Positions 34,524 to 43,517 of a DNA stretch of 64,000 bases are shown here, in pieces. This stretch comes from Candidatus Methanomethylophilus alvi Mx1201. Lineage in GTDB: Archaea > Thermoplasmatota > Thermoplasmata > Methanomassiliicoccales > Methanomethylophilaceae. The DNA is taken from assembly GCF_000300255.2 (NCBI RefSeq), contig NC_020913.1:1424692-1488691 (forward strand). Reading direction: 5' to 3'. The position numbers and the translations under genes were made by a program. The notes under the pieces are model-generated. The model saw only the letters and a list, made by a program, of their open reading frames with translations. It was not told where the DNA came from and searched no databases. The stretch's first letter is position 1, and each line of letters starts with the position of its first letter.

Positions 34524-35480
34524 ATGGCGACCCTGGATGAGAGCGGAGAGAGGATGCTGATAGAGCATATGCGCTCGATCTTCCGCAGAAGGTCGGAGGA
34601 TACAGTCATCGGTCCCGGGGACGATGCCGCCGTAATCGGCGGACTCTCCGACGGAAGGGTCGTAGCGACCACCGACGCCGTATCGGTGGAAAGGCACAAG
34701 ACCCCCAATATGAGTTGGGAACAATTCGGGTGGACGGCCGCGGCTGTGAATTTCAGCGACCTTGCGGCGATGGGTGCCCGCCCCGTAGGACTCCTGACGG
34801 CCATGAGTATGCCGGGCGATATGGAGGAGTCGGACCTCCTCGACATAGCCAGCGGTATCGACCAGTGTTGTGAGTTCTGTAAGACGGAGGTCGTCGGCGG
34901 GGATACAAAGCCGGGGCCCGGGATCGTCTCGTCCACCGCGCTCGGGAACCTCGAAGGCAGGAAACCCATGACCAGAGACGGTGCCCAGCCGGGAGACATC
35001 GTGGCTGTGACCGGCAGTCTCGGAAACGCCGCCGCCGGATTCCTGGCACTGGAGAACGGCCATACGGAGTACGAGGACAGCATATTCTCGCTGACGGTTC
35101 CTGTACCCAGATGGGAGGAGGGGATCAAAATGGCCGCCTCCGGTGCGGTATCTTCCTGCATGGACCTGTCGGACGGTCTCGGGAATGCGTGCCGTACGAT
35201 ATGTGCCAGATCCCATGTTGGAATGGAGATCGAGTGGGAGTTCCTGCCTATCGGCGAAGAGGTGGAGGAGATCTGCGCCCTCTGCCGTAAAGACGTCAAA
35301 GAGACCGTCGTGAGATGGGGAGGGGACTACGAACTCCTCTTCACGTTCGACAAATCCAAGATACAGGATCTGTACGACGCAGGGGTCGCGTTCTCCATAA
35401 TAGGTGTCGTGACCAACGACTCCGCCCCGTACCTCTGCGACGGGGAACAAAGGTCGGAGATGCAGGATGGCATTTATTAA
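34524..35480 (+). CDS. thiL: Thiamine-monophosphate kinase
   Basis: 318 residues, PurM/ThiL fold. Phosphorylates thiamine monophosphate to the diphosphate cofactor. Signatures: GPGDDAAVI near residue 31, ATTDAVSVERHKTPNMSWEQFGWTAAAVNFSDLAAMGARPVG, VVGGDTKPG, and the C-terminal MDLSDGLGNA and GGDYELLFT blocks. The TATA-like sequence lies about 25 bases upstream. It overlaps the next gene by 14 bases, so the two are co-transcribed. Confidence 0.92.
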   Translation: MATLDESGERMLIEHMRSIFRRRSEDTVIGPGDDAAVIGGLSDGRVVATTDAVSVERHKTPNMSWEQFGWTAAAVNFSDLAAMGARPVGLLTAMSMPGDMEESDLLDIASGIDQCCEFCKTEVVGGDTKPGPGIVSSTALGNLEGRKPMTRDGAQPGDIVAVTGSLGNAAAGFLALENGHTEYEDSIFSLTVPVPRWEEGIKMAASGAVSSCMDLSDGLGNACRTICARSHVGMEIEWEFLPIGEEVEEICALCRKDVKETVVRWGGDYELLFTFDKSKIQDLYDAGVAFSIIGVVTNDSAPYLCDGEQRSEMQDGIY

Positions 35481-36483
35481 CCCCAACATCGAGGCCAGAC
35501 ACTGGCACATAGAAGACGGCAATATCATGGCATGCGACCTTTGCCCCCACCGCTGCCGCATACAGCCGGAAGGTTTCGGCCGCTGTACCGCCCGCAAGGC
35601 GGTTAACGGGAAACTGGTGGCATACAACTACGGCAGGATATCGTCCATGGCCGTGGACCCGATAGAGAAGAAGCCGTTCTACCACTACAGGCCGGGCACC
35701 AGGATATTCTCCGTGGGGTCCGTCGGATGCAACCTCCACTGCGAATACTGTCAGAACTACTCCATCTCCATGTCCCCTATCGGCAAGAAACGTACCACGT
35801 TCAAATCGGCCGAGGACATAGCGGCGTTCTGCAGACAGCAGAATTTCGACCAGATCGCATTCACCTACAACGAACCCAGCATCTGGTTCGAGTACATCAT
35901 GGACGTCCACGAGTGCGACCCCGACCTGAAGATCGCCCTGGTGACCAACGGATACGTCTGCGAAGAACCTCTGAAGGAGCTCTGCTCCGTATCGGATGCC
36001 ATGAACATAGACGTCAAGGCATTCAACGACAGATTCTACAACAGGCTTTGCGGAGGAAAGCTGGAGGATGTCAAGAGGTCCTGCGAGGTCGTCTTCGAAC
36101 AAGGCGTCCATCTGGAACTCACCTATCTGGTCATACCGGGGCAGAACGACAGTACCGGGGAGGTGGCGAAATTCGTGGAATGGGTCAGGGACAGCCTGTC
36201 CCCCGACGTACCAGTACATTTCTCCAGATTCCACCCGGATTACAACATGATGACCACGCCGATGACCCCTGTGGACACCCTCCTCAGGTTCCAGGGCATG
36301 GCGGAGGACAGCGGATTGAACTACGCATATGTGGGCAACATCCTCCATGACGATGCATCTGACACATACTGTCCGGAATGCGGGGCGGCGGTAATCAAGA
36401 GAACGGGCTACATGGTCGACATAATCGGCCTGGACGGCGACCGTTGCGCATTCTGCAAGCACAGGCTGAACATCATCAGATAA
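35467..36483 (+). CDS. amrS: AmmeMemoRadiSam system radical SAM enzyme
   Basis: 338 residues. The radical SAM motif is CNLHCEYC (CxxxCxxC), after an N-terminal DLCPHRCRI...GRCTAR cysteine-rich lead typical of AmrS. TYNEPSIWFEY, VTNGYV and the C-terminal CPECGAAV zinc knuckle also fit. The AMMECR1 and Memo partners are not beside it here. The family modifies an unknown target; some relatives were called pyruvate-formate-lyase activators in error. Starts inside the 3' end of thiL. Confidence 0.9.
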   Translation: MAFINPNIEARHWHIEDGNIMACDLCPHRCRIQPEGFGRCTARKAVNGKLVAYNYGRISSMAVDPIEKKPFYHYRPGTRIFSVGSVGCNLHCEYCQNYSISMSPIGKKRTTFKSAEDIAAFCRQQNFDQIAFTYNEPSIWFEYIMDVHECDPDLKIALVTNGYVCEEPLKELCSVSDAMNIDVKAFNDRFYNRLCGGKLEDVKRSCEVVFEQGVHLELTYLVIPGQNDSTGEVAKFVEWVRDSLSPDVPVHFSRFHPDYNMMTTPMTPVDTLLRFQGMAEDSGLNYAYVGNILHDDASDTYCPECGAAVIKRTGYMVDIIGLDGDRCAFCKHRLNIIR

Positions 36484-37318
36484 GGAACAGTGGGTTTCCT
36501 ACGACCAATGTGAAAACCGTCGCGACGGTCAGCGGCGCTATGAACGGTATCATGTAAGATACCTCCACCTCGGCCTCCCCATGGTCGCGGAGCCTTGCAT
36601 ACACTTCCGGCATATCCTCGTCCGAGCATGTGCCGGTGCGGACCTTCTTTCCTTCCTTCACATCCTCGAGGGGCCAGACGAACGCCTTCTCCGCAGAACC
36701 AATGTCCATCACACAGGAGAGTCCCCTGCGCTTTTTCCCATCCATCCTCAGCAGGCACCACCCTACACACCACAGCGCCGCAACCATGGCGCCGAACAGC
36801 AGTATGGACAGGGAAGGGACGAATATATACGATGCCGGACCCGCACTATCGACCAGTGGGATGTTCCAGACGTCGTAATAGATGGGGAGCGACACGCTCA
36901 GGGCGATGAGGCATTTGGCATCCGCCCCTCCCCTCAGGACCCCGAGCATATACAGCAGAAAGTATGCGAACACCATGACCTGTGCGGCCACCCCTGCGTT
37001 CGACAGGGACCCTCCGTCCCCGAATACCAACACCATGGCGACCATGACGATGGATACGGCCCCCATGACGACGTCCTGTCTAGCATCCCCTGCGGTGAAA
37101 CAAAGGGCCGCACACAACATACCCAGCAGGTTGGCGGCAAACTCCCAGCGGAGGCCCTCGGAACATACGCAATATATGAAGAACAGTACGGGGCCGGATA
37201 CCGCTAGGATCTGCCAGTGGCGGTCGGAGACCTCCCTCTTCGCAATATCGCTGCGGGATGCGGACAGCATGACCAGGAGTACGAGGATAATGTCAACCAA
37301 CACTACGACATCCGTCAA
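36476..37318 (-). CDS. A24-family prepilin/preflagellin peptidase
   Basis: 280 residues, about six membrane helices. The two catalytic aspartates are visible: SASRSDIAKREVSD after the first helix, and GGADAK (GxGD-type motif) after the third. The archaeal FlaK/EppA class cleaves class III signal peptides of pilins and archaellins. A soluble loop of about 70 residues before the last helix (MDGKKRRGLSCVMDIGSAEK...) is typical of FlaK. Its last 8 bases overlap the 3' end of the convergent amrS gene. Pilin substrates are not adjacent. Confidence 0.85.
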   Translation of the reverse strand: MTDVVVLVDIILVLLVMLSASRSDIAKREVSDRHWQILAVSGPVLFFIYCVCSEGLRWEFAANLLGMLCAALCFTAGDARQDVVMGAVSIVMVAMVLVFGDGGSLSNAGVAAQVMVFAYFLLYMLGVLRGGADAKCLIALSVSLPIYYDVWNIPLVDSAGPASYIFVPSLSILLFGAMVAALWCVGWCLLRMDGKKRRGLSCVMDIGSAEKAFVWPLEDVKEGKKVRTGTCSDEDMPEVYARLRDHGEAEVEVSYMIPFIAPLTVATVFTLVVGNPLFLI

Positions 37319-37385
37319 ACTTCATCAACCCCTTGTTATTATGCCACTGTGTAATAATAAATAAAAGAGCCTGATTACAATTAGC

Positions 37386-39005
37386 ATGAAGTCAAGCAGG
37401 ACCAAATTCTTCCTAGCCGCAGTAGCGGTATTGGCCATGCTAACTGTAGCCGCGGTGCCGTTAGAATCGGACGATTCGTCAGCAGTCACTACGGATATTC
37501 CAGGAACTCAGATAAAATACTACTATGATGCGACTGAGTCCCTGACAGTTTCGGCCGGAGGAACCACCACTCTGACATTCTTCTTATACAGCGAATACTC
37601 TGAAGATGTCAAAATCAGGGCAAGCGTATTTTGCAACGAATCCAAGATAACTGCAAAATCAGATACGAACTACATCCCACTGGCACATGGTGGGGAGGCC
37701 CAGATAGACATAACGGTAAGTGCTGGCGAGTATGCTCATCAAGGAACTTACGCCCTTGAGGTTACAATAACCGCCAACAGCGTAAACATCGACGGTGACG
37801 AGGGATCATTCCCCATCAACATCAAAGTCACATCAAACCTTACCTCCGACAAGTACAACAAGTTCCTCGGCCTGTTCCCGAACGAGTTCGACGGAATACT
37901 CGGCAACGTATGGTTCACGGCCATCGTATCGTTCCTGGCACTTCTCGCCATCGGATACGCCATCGTGATCGTGGTCGTCCCCGTCTGCGCAAGACTCATC
38001 ACCAGAAAGGACGACCCGGAAAGGAACGCCATCAAGAAGACCCTCTACCAGCTGTGCCACGCCATCATCATAATATGGGCGTTCGGAGAAGTCCTCCGCA
38101 TCCTCGGTACGGACGAATCCCTCATCGATATAGCCAACAGGGTGTTCTCCGTAACATACGCCATAGTCGGGGTCATAGTCGGCTGGCACCTGTACAAGGT
38201 CATAGTCGACATCATCCTCCGCCACATGTCCGAGAAGGCCGAGCTCCACAAGGAGGAACTCCAGAGCCTTCGTCCGCTGTTCATGTACATCGGGGAGATC
38301 GCCATCGCAGTCGTAGCCGTCATTGTGGTCATGAACTTCCTCGGCTTCGACCTCGCGGCCATCATCACCTCCGCCGGAATCGTATCTCTGGGAATATCAA
38401 TGGGTGCACAGGACGTGCTGAAGCAGTTCTTCGCAGGACTCGTCATCCTGGCCACCCGCCCGTTCAAGAAGGGCGACCTTATCCGCATCGGATCCGACTC
38501 CACCATCTACAAGGTGAGGAAGGTCAACGTCATGAACACCGAGTTGGAGAACTGGGACAACACCGACGTCAACATCATGCCTAACAGCACGATCGAGACC
38601 AGCAAGATCCAGAACATCACCGGCGAGACCCTCGTCACGAAGGTATATCTCACCATGGACGTCGCATACGGGCAGGACATCAACAAGGCCCGTCAGATTA
38701 TGCAGGACGTCGCCTGCAGCAACCCCCATGTGATCACGGACGGCAGCTATGGGCGCCCGTACACCAGGGTCGAGAACCTCGGCAACACCAACATAACCAT
38801 CAAGATGGGAATGTACTTCGACGACATCAACACCAGCTACACGGCCCGCGGACATATCAGGCAGGCCATGGTGGAGGCGTTCATGGCGAACGGCATCCAG
38901 TTCGACTACGACAGGATCACCATCGACGAAGTGCGCGTCACCGAGGCCGAGGCGAAGAACGACAAGGGCTCCAACGAGTACAACAAGAGGAACACCGAAT
39001 CCTGA
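37386..39005 (+). CDS. MscS-type mechanosensitive channel with N-terminal extracytoplasmic domain
   Basis: 539 residues. Signal peptide (MKSSRTKFFLAAVAVLAMLTVAAVPL), then about 130 residues of Ig-like beta domain outside the cell (SLTVSAGGTTTLTFFLYSEYSED), then membrane helices and the MscS core: NFLGFDLAAIITSAGIVSLGISMGAQDVLKQFFAGLVIL (pore helix, with its Gly/Ala packing pattern) and RPFKKGDLIRIG of the beta domain. The C-terminus is the MscS vestibule and a charged tail. It should release solutes on hypo-osmotic shock. The outer Ig-like part is not in classic MscS. TATA-like aataataaataaaag precedes it. Confidence 0.9.
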   Translation: MKSSRTKFFLAAVAVLAMLTVAAVPLESDDSSAVTTDIPGTQIKYYYDATESLTVSAGGTTTLTFFLYSEYSEDVKIRASVFCNESKITAKSDTNYIPLAHGGEAQIDITVSAGEYAHQGTYALEVTITANSVNIDGDEGSFPINIKVTSNLTSDKYNKFLGLFPNEFDGILGNVWFTAIVSFLALLAIGYAIVIVVVPVCARLITRKDDPERNAIKKTLYQLCHAIIIIWAFGEVLRILGTDESLIDIANRVFSVTYAIVGVIVGWHLYKVIVDIILRHMSEKAELHKEELQSLRPLFMYIGEIAIAVVAVIVVMNFLGFDLAAIITSAGIVSLGISMGAQDVLKQFFAGLVILATRPFKKGDLIRIGSDSTIYKVRKVNVMNTELENWDNTDVNIMPNSTIETSKIQNITGETLVTKVYLTMDVAYGQDINKARQIMQDVACSNPHVITDGSYGRPYTRVENLGNTNITIKMGMYFDDINTSYTARGHIRQAMVEAFMANGIQFDYDRITIDEVRVTEAEAKNDKGSNEYNKRNTES

Positions 39006-39139
39006 ACCTCGAAAATCGTAAAACCTCTTACCTTTTTCTTTTTTCAATAGATGTTTTTCTAAGTTTATCGTATTCCATTCATTATTGTTATATAGGGATG
39101 CGCACTACACGTGCGTATTAGAAGGGAAGGCGGGCCGAA

Positions 39140-39562
39140 TTGATAGACAACCTAGACAAACGCATCCTCGAAATCATGAAAAAGGATTCAAGATGCCCCT
39201 ACGTCGAGATAGCCGAGAAGCTCGGCGTCTCAGAGGGGACCGTCCGCAGCAGGGTCCACAAGATGACCGAGGACGGTATAATCCGCGGGTTCACGATCAA
39301 GACCAGTTCGAAGAACGTGAAGGCGCTCGTGGAGGTACGTATAGACGTCAACACCGACACCGAGGAGATAGCCAGGAAGCTGTCCGAGTATGACGGCGTG
39401 ACCGAGGTCTTCGAAGTCACCGGAGACCAGGACATAATAGCCATCGTCGACGTGGAGTCGTCCCAGAGCCTCAACGAGATCATCGAGAGGGTCAGGAGAT
39501 ACGACAACGTCCTCAGCACCCGCACCCGCCTCATCCTGAAGGAGCATTTCGGAGAGAATTGA
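39140..39562 (+). CDS. Lrp/AsnC-family regulator (LysM-like), start TTG
   Basis: 140 residues. Winged helix LDKRILEIMKKDSRCPYVEIAEKLGVSEGTVRSRVHKMTEDGII and a C-terminal RAM domain (VTEVFEVTGDQDIIAIVDVES). Directly upstream of the lysine genes, the position of LysM, an Lrp-type regulator of lysine biosynthesis in archaea. The start is TTG 39140, preceded by aagg; no ATG is near. Its stop lies 2 bases before dapA, so it may be part of the operon it controls. Lysine sensing is inferred from place only. Confidence 0.82.
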   Translation: MIDNLDKRILEIMKKDSRCPYVEIAEKLGVSEGTVRSRVHKMTEDGIIRGFTIKTSSKNVKALVEVRIDVNTDTEEIARKLSEYDGVTEVFEVTGDQDIIAIVDVESSQSLNEIIERVRRYDNVLSTRTRLILKEHFGEN

Positions 39563-39564
39563 AA

Positions 39565-40452
39565 ATGCATTCCAAGAGCAGAGAATTTACAGGAACCGGA
39601 ACCGCACTTATCACCCCGTTCAAGAGGGACGGGACCATCGACGAGGAGGCCCTCAGGCGGCTCGTGGACTTCCAGGAGGAGAACGGAGTGGATATGCTGC
39701 TCCCCTGCGGATCCACCGGGGAGGCGGCATGTCTCGGAAGGGAGGAGCACCTGCAGGTCATCGAGATCGTCATAGACCAGGCGAAGAAGGCCAAGGTGGT
39801 CGCGGGAGCCGGCAGCAACTGTACCAGGGAGGCCATAGACCTCTCCATGGAGGCGGCCGACATGGGTGCCGACGCCATACTTTCCATATCCCCGTATTAC
39901 AACAAGCCCACCCAGGAAGGCATCGTGAAGCACTACGAGGCGATCGCCGAGGCGGCCGGGGTCCCGGTGATAGTGTACAATGTGCCTGGAAGGACCGGTC
40001 TCAACATCACCGCCGAGACCGAGGCCCGTCTCGCCGACATACCCAACATCGTAGGGGTGAAGGAGGCGTCCGGCGACCTCGGACAGGTCAAGGCCGTCAT
40101 CGACAACAAGAAGGAGGATTTCGTCGTCCTCTCCGGCGACGACTCCATGACCTACGACGTGATGGGTGCTGGAGGGGACGGGGTGTTCTCCGTCGTATCC
40201 AACTGCTGCCCCAAGGAGGTCTCCCAGATGGTGGACTTCCTGAAGGATGGGGAGATGGGCAAGGCGAAGGAGATCCACGAGAGGATGCTTCCGCTGTTCA
40301 AGGGCGTATTCTGCGAATCGAACCCCATACCCATCAAATACATCATGTCCAGGATGGGATTCGGGGTCGACTTCCTCAGACTCCCCCTGACACCGATCTC
40401 GGACAAGGGAAGGGCCATCCTGAACCCCATATTGGAACAATACGGACTGTGA
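39565..40452 (+). CDS. dapA: 4-hydroxy-tetrahydrodipicolinate synthase
   Basis: 295 residues, TIM barrel. Condenses pyruvate with aspartate semialdehyde, the first committed step of lysine synthesis. Signatures: GTALITPFKRDGTIDEEAL, PCGSTGEAACL, YNVPGRTG with the catalytic Tyr, and GVKEASGDL with the Schiff-base lysine. Full-length. Second gene of the Lrp-dapA-dapB*-lysC-lysA-dapF-dapL operon. Confidence 0.95.
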   Translation: MHSKSREFTGTGTALITPFKRDGTIDEEALRRLVDFQEENGVDMLLPCGSTGEAACLGREEHLQVIEIVIDQAKKAKVVAGAGSNCTREAIDLSMEAADMGADAILSISPYYNKPTQEGIVKHYEAIAEAAGVPVIVYNVPGRTGLNITAETEARLADIPNIVGVKEASGDLGQVKAVIDNKKEDFVVLSGDDSMTYDVMGAGGDGVFSVVSNCCPKEVSQMVDFLKDGEMGKAKEIHERMLPLFKGVFCESNPIPIKYIMSRMGFGVDFLRLPLTPISDKGRAILNPILEQYGL

Positions 40453-40456
40453 TAGG

Positions 40457-40890
40457 GTGGTCATAAGGGTCGCGGTGGCGAGGGCCACCGGCAAGCTGGG
40501 TTCGATCGTATGCGACCTCGTCGCAGACGATCCGGAACTGGAGCTCGCCGGGACCGTCGTCTCTTCCGGAGGAGGTCACGAAGGCGAATCCATCCATGGG
40601 ATGGCCGCGGTCGGACCCGACGGATTGGACCGCGTACTGAAGGACTGCGACGTATATGTCGACCTTACGTCCCCCGAGGCCACCATCGGAAGAGCGTCCG
40701 ATTCGGGGGCGGGGACATCGTAGGCGACCACACCGTGATGTTCGCGAAGAACATGGAGATATTGGAGCCGACGCACCGTGCGATATCGCGCGAGTCGTTG
40801 GCAGAAGGATGTATACAGTCAATAAAGTGGGTCGCCGCCAGAAAGGACGGCGAAGTCCACAGCATGATCGAGGTATTGGGACTATGCTGA
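40457..40890 (+). pseudogene. dapB: dapB (dihydrodipicolinate reductase), deleted and frameshifted
   Basis: The GTG-started frame at 40457 gives the DapB N-terminus (IRVAVARATGKLGS...DCDVYVDLTSPEA) for about 78 codons, then stops at TAG 40721. A second frame gives the DapB C-terminus from about 40693 (GGDIVGDHTVMF, THRAISRESLAEGCIQSIKW) to TGA 40888. Together they total about 143 residues against about 250-270 usual: the middle, including the catalytic KDAPSGTA and His region, is missing, and the frame changes at the join. The cofactor loop also reads VARATG in place of the normal GxxG start. Inactive as read. The operon is otherwise intact. Confidence 0.8.
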
Positions 40891-42260
40891 CAGTAATGAA
40901 GTTCGGCGGAACCTCCGTTGGTTCCATCGAAGCGCTTGAGAGAGTAGCTAACATCGTATTGAACACCGAAGGCGACAAGGTCGTCGTGACCTCCGCGATG
41001 TCGGGGATCACCAACTTCCTGGTGGGCCTCTGCGAGGACGTGTACGGGAAGAGGGACGAGGCACTCGCCACCTTCGAGAAGAAGCATCTGAGCGTGGCGA
41101 AGGCCATGCTCGACGAGGAGCACTACAGGCTCTTCCTCGAGGAATTCAGACCTAGGATGGATGCCTTCCGCGACCTCCTTTACGACGAGGAGGCCATGAA
41201 GAGCCCGTTCTACAAGGACAATGTGACCTCCCAGGGAGAGAGGTTCTCATCCCTCCTTCTGAGCCACAAGCTGAGGGCCCTCGGACACAAGTCCTCCGCA
41301 CTCACCAGCGAAGACTGCGGGATCGTCGCCGAGGGACACCCCCTGAACGGCTCCGCGGACCTCCTGGAGACCGAGAGGGCCATGGCCATCAACGTCCTCC
41401 CGTATGTACAGAAGGGATGCATCCCCGTGATAACCGGATTCTACGGGGTCAACAGGGATGGTCTTCCCCTGACGTTCGGCAGAGGCGGGTCCGACTACGC
41501 CGCCGCGGTCGTCGCCAACGCCCTCAACGCGGATATGCTCGAGATATGGACCGACGTCGACGGATTCATGTCGGCGGACCCGAGGATCGTCCCTGCGGCC
41601 GTGAAGATCGACGAGATGAGCTACACCGAAGCCGCGGAACTCGCCTACTTCGGAGCGAAGGTCCTCCATCCTAGGACCATCGAGCCCGTTAGGAAGAAGC
41701 ACATCCCCCTGAAGGTCAGGAACTCCTTCAAGCCGGACGAGAAGGGTACCCTGATATCCCAGTTCAGGAAGCCTAAGAACGAGCTCCTGAGGTCCGTGGC
41801 CGCCAAGACCGACCTCTCCATCATCAGCATCAACTCCCCGGAGGTCGCATACCGCCCGGACATCGTCACGAGGATCCTCGCCAAGATATCCGAGAACGAC
41901 GACGCCATCTACTCCATATCGACCACCCTGTCCACCATCGCCATCCTGATCCACAACAACGATGTGAAGAACACCCTGAAGAAGCTCGACGACCTGGACA
42001 CGGACGAGATCGAGAGGATAGACGTCACCGCGGACGTGGCGCTGATATGCTGCGTCGGGGACAGCCTTCTGACCACCTGCGGCGTATCCGGAGACATATT
42101 CGGAGCCGTCAAGGATGCCAAGGCCAACGTACAGATGATAAGCGAGGGCGCTTCCGCGGTCTCGCTCAACTTCGTGGTCCCCATGACCCACGTCATGGAC
42201 ACGATAAAGATACTCCACAAGAAGTTCGTCGAGGACGACGAAGAGGAGGCACAGCAATGA
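40884..42260 (+). CDS. lysC: Aspartate kinase
   Basis: 458 residues. Phosphorylates aspartate at the head of the lysine/threonine/methionine pathway. MKFGGTSVGS at the start (ATP binding), RGGSDYAAAVVANAL (aspartate and phosphate site), WTDVDGFMSADPR, and two C-terminal ACT domains (LSIISINSPEVA; VALICCVGDSL) for amino acid feedback. ATG 40884 overlaps the remnant dapB end; longer frames upstream are not coding. Length is typical of the archaeal monofunctional type. Confidence 0.94.
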   Translation: MLTVMKFGGTSVGSIEALERVANIVLNTEGDKVVVTSAMSGITNFLVGLCEDVYGKRDEALATFEKKHLSVAKAMLDEEHYRLFLEEFRPRMDAFRDLLYDEEAMKSPFYKDNVTSQGERFSSLLLSHKLRALGHKSSALTSEDCGIVAEGHPLNGSADLLETERAMAINVLPYVQKGCIPVITGFYGVNRDGLPLTFGRGGSDYAAAVVANALNADMLEIWTDVDGFMSADPRIVPAAVKIDEMSYTEAAELAYFGAKVLHPRTIEPVRKKHIPLKVRNSFKPDEKGTLISQFRKPKNELLRSVAAKTDLSIISINSPEVAYRPDIVTRILAKISENDDAIYSISTTLSTIAILIHNNDVKNTLKKLDDLDTDEIERIDVTADVALICCVGDSLLTTCGVSGDIFGAVKDAKANVQMISEGASAVSLNFVVPMTHVMDTIKILHKKFVEDDEEEAQQ

Positions 42261-43516
42261 CAATGAGGGATTTCGACAGCAAGGACGGCAAGATGATCTT
42301 CGCCGGGATGAACGTCGAGGACATCGCCAAGGAGTTCGGCACTCCCTGCTATGTAGTCGACGAACAGAGGGTGAGGGAGAACTACCGCAACGTCTACAAC
42401 GCGTTCTCGAGATACATGGAGACCGAGGTCCACTACGCCTGCAAGGCCAACACCAACCTAGCGGTGCTCAGGATCCTGCAGCAGGAGGGCGCCGGGATCG
42501 ACGCCGTCTCCATCGGGGAGGTCAGGACCTGCCTCAAGGCGGGTTTCGCCCCGGAGAAGATCATGTACACCGGGGTCTTCGTCAGCGAGGAGGAGCTCAA
42601 GGAGGTCGCCGAGACGGGCGTCCTCATCAACCTCGACTCCGTCTCCGAGATGGAGAAGCTCGCCCGCATCAAGCCCGGCGCACCCGTATCGTTCAGGATC
42701 ACACCCGGAGTGGGATCCGGTCACGGAGACAAGGTCATCACCGGGAACAAGGGGGCGAAGTTCGGCATACCGAAGGAACATGTGGTCGAGACGTACCTCA
42801 GGGCCCAGGACCTGGGACTCAACCCCATAGGCATCCATGCCCACATCGGCTCCGGAGGACAGCATGTGGAGCCTTTCATCGAGGAGGCCGAGGTCCTTTC
42901 GGAACTCATCAACCAGATCGGCGAGGCAGGCATCCAGCTGCAGTTCGTCGACATAGGCGGAGGTATCGGCGTCCCCTACAGGCCCAACGAGGACGAGATG
43001 GACCTCAACGAGATGGCCAGCGAGGTCTGCGACGTGTTCGAGCAGAACACCGACGTCAGGAAGATCATACTCGAACCCGGCAGATACATAATCTGCGACG
43101 CCGTCGTCCTGCTTACGACATGCACCGATGTGAAGGATGCGGACACGAAGAAGTATGTCGGCGTGGATGCGGGATTCAACACCCTCATAAGACCCGCCAT
43201 GTACGACTCCTATCATTACATACAGGACGGAAGCAAGTTCGGCAAGGCCTGCACCTCGAGATACGACATCGCAGGACCCATTTGCGAGACGGGAGACTAC
43301 CTCGGACACGACAGGGTGCTCCCCGATGTGGAGGAGGGCGACGTCATGGTCGTCTATAACGCGGGTGCCTATGGTTTCAGCATGAGCAGCAACTACAACT
43401 CCCGCCCCCTGTGCGCCGAGGTCCTCGTCAACGAGGGTAAGGCGGAACTCATCCGCGAAAGAGAACAGGTGGATGAACAGTGGAGACATCAGATCGTTCC
43501 GAAGAGGCTGCAGTGA
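42257..43516 (+). CDS. lysA: Diaminopimelate decarboxylase
   Basis: 419 residues, fold III PLP enzyme. Decarboxylates meso-diaminopimelate to lysine. HYACKANTN holds the PLP lysine; HAHIGSGGQ, FVDIGGGIGVPY and the GRYIICDAVVL region bind PLP; GPICETGDYL carries the partner-subunit cysteine, and the C-terminal YGFSMSSNYN segment closes the site. Start overlaps lysC stop by ATGA. One base separates its stop from dapF. Confidence 0.95.
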   Translation: MTMRDFDSKDGKMIFAGMNVEDIAKEFGTPCYVVDEQRVRENYRNVYNAFSRYMETEVHYACKANTNLAVLRILQQEGAGIDAVSIGEVRTCLKAGFAPEKIMYTGVFVSEEELKEVAETGVLINLDSVSEMEKLARIKPGAPVSFRITPGVGSGHGDKVITGNKGAKFGIPKEHVVETYLRAQDLGLNPIGIHAHIGSGGQHVEPFIEEAEVLSELINQIGEAGIQLQFVDIGGGIGVPYRPNEDEMDLNEMASEVCDVFEQNTDVRKIILEPGRYIICDAVVLLTTCTDVKDADTKKYVGVDAGFNTLIRPAMYDSYHYIQDGSKFGKACTSRYDIAGPICETGDYLGHDRVLPDVEEGDVMVVYNAGAYGFSMSSNYNSRPLCAEVLVNEGKAELIREREQVDEQWRHQIVPKRLQ

Positions 43517-43517
43517 G

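Noticed and set aside
40721..40723. TAG at the end of the dapB N-terminal frame as pyrrolysine readthrough
   Set aside because: Reading through meets TGA within a few codons and does not reach the DapB C-terminal frame; deletion plus frameshift explains it better.
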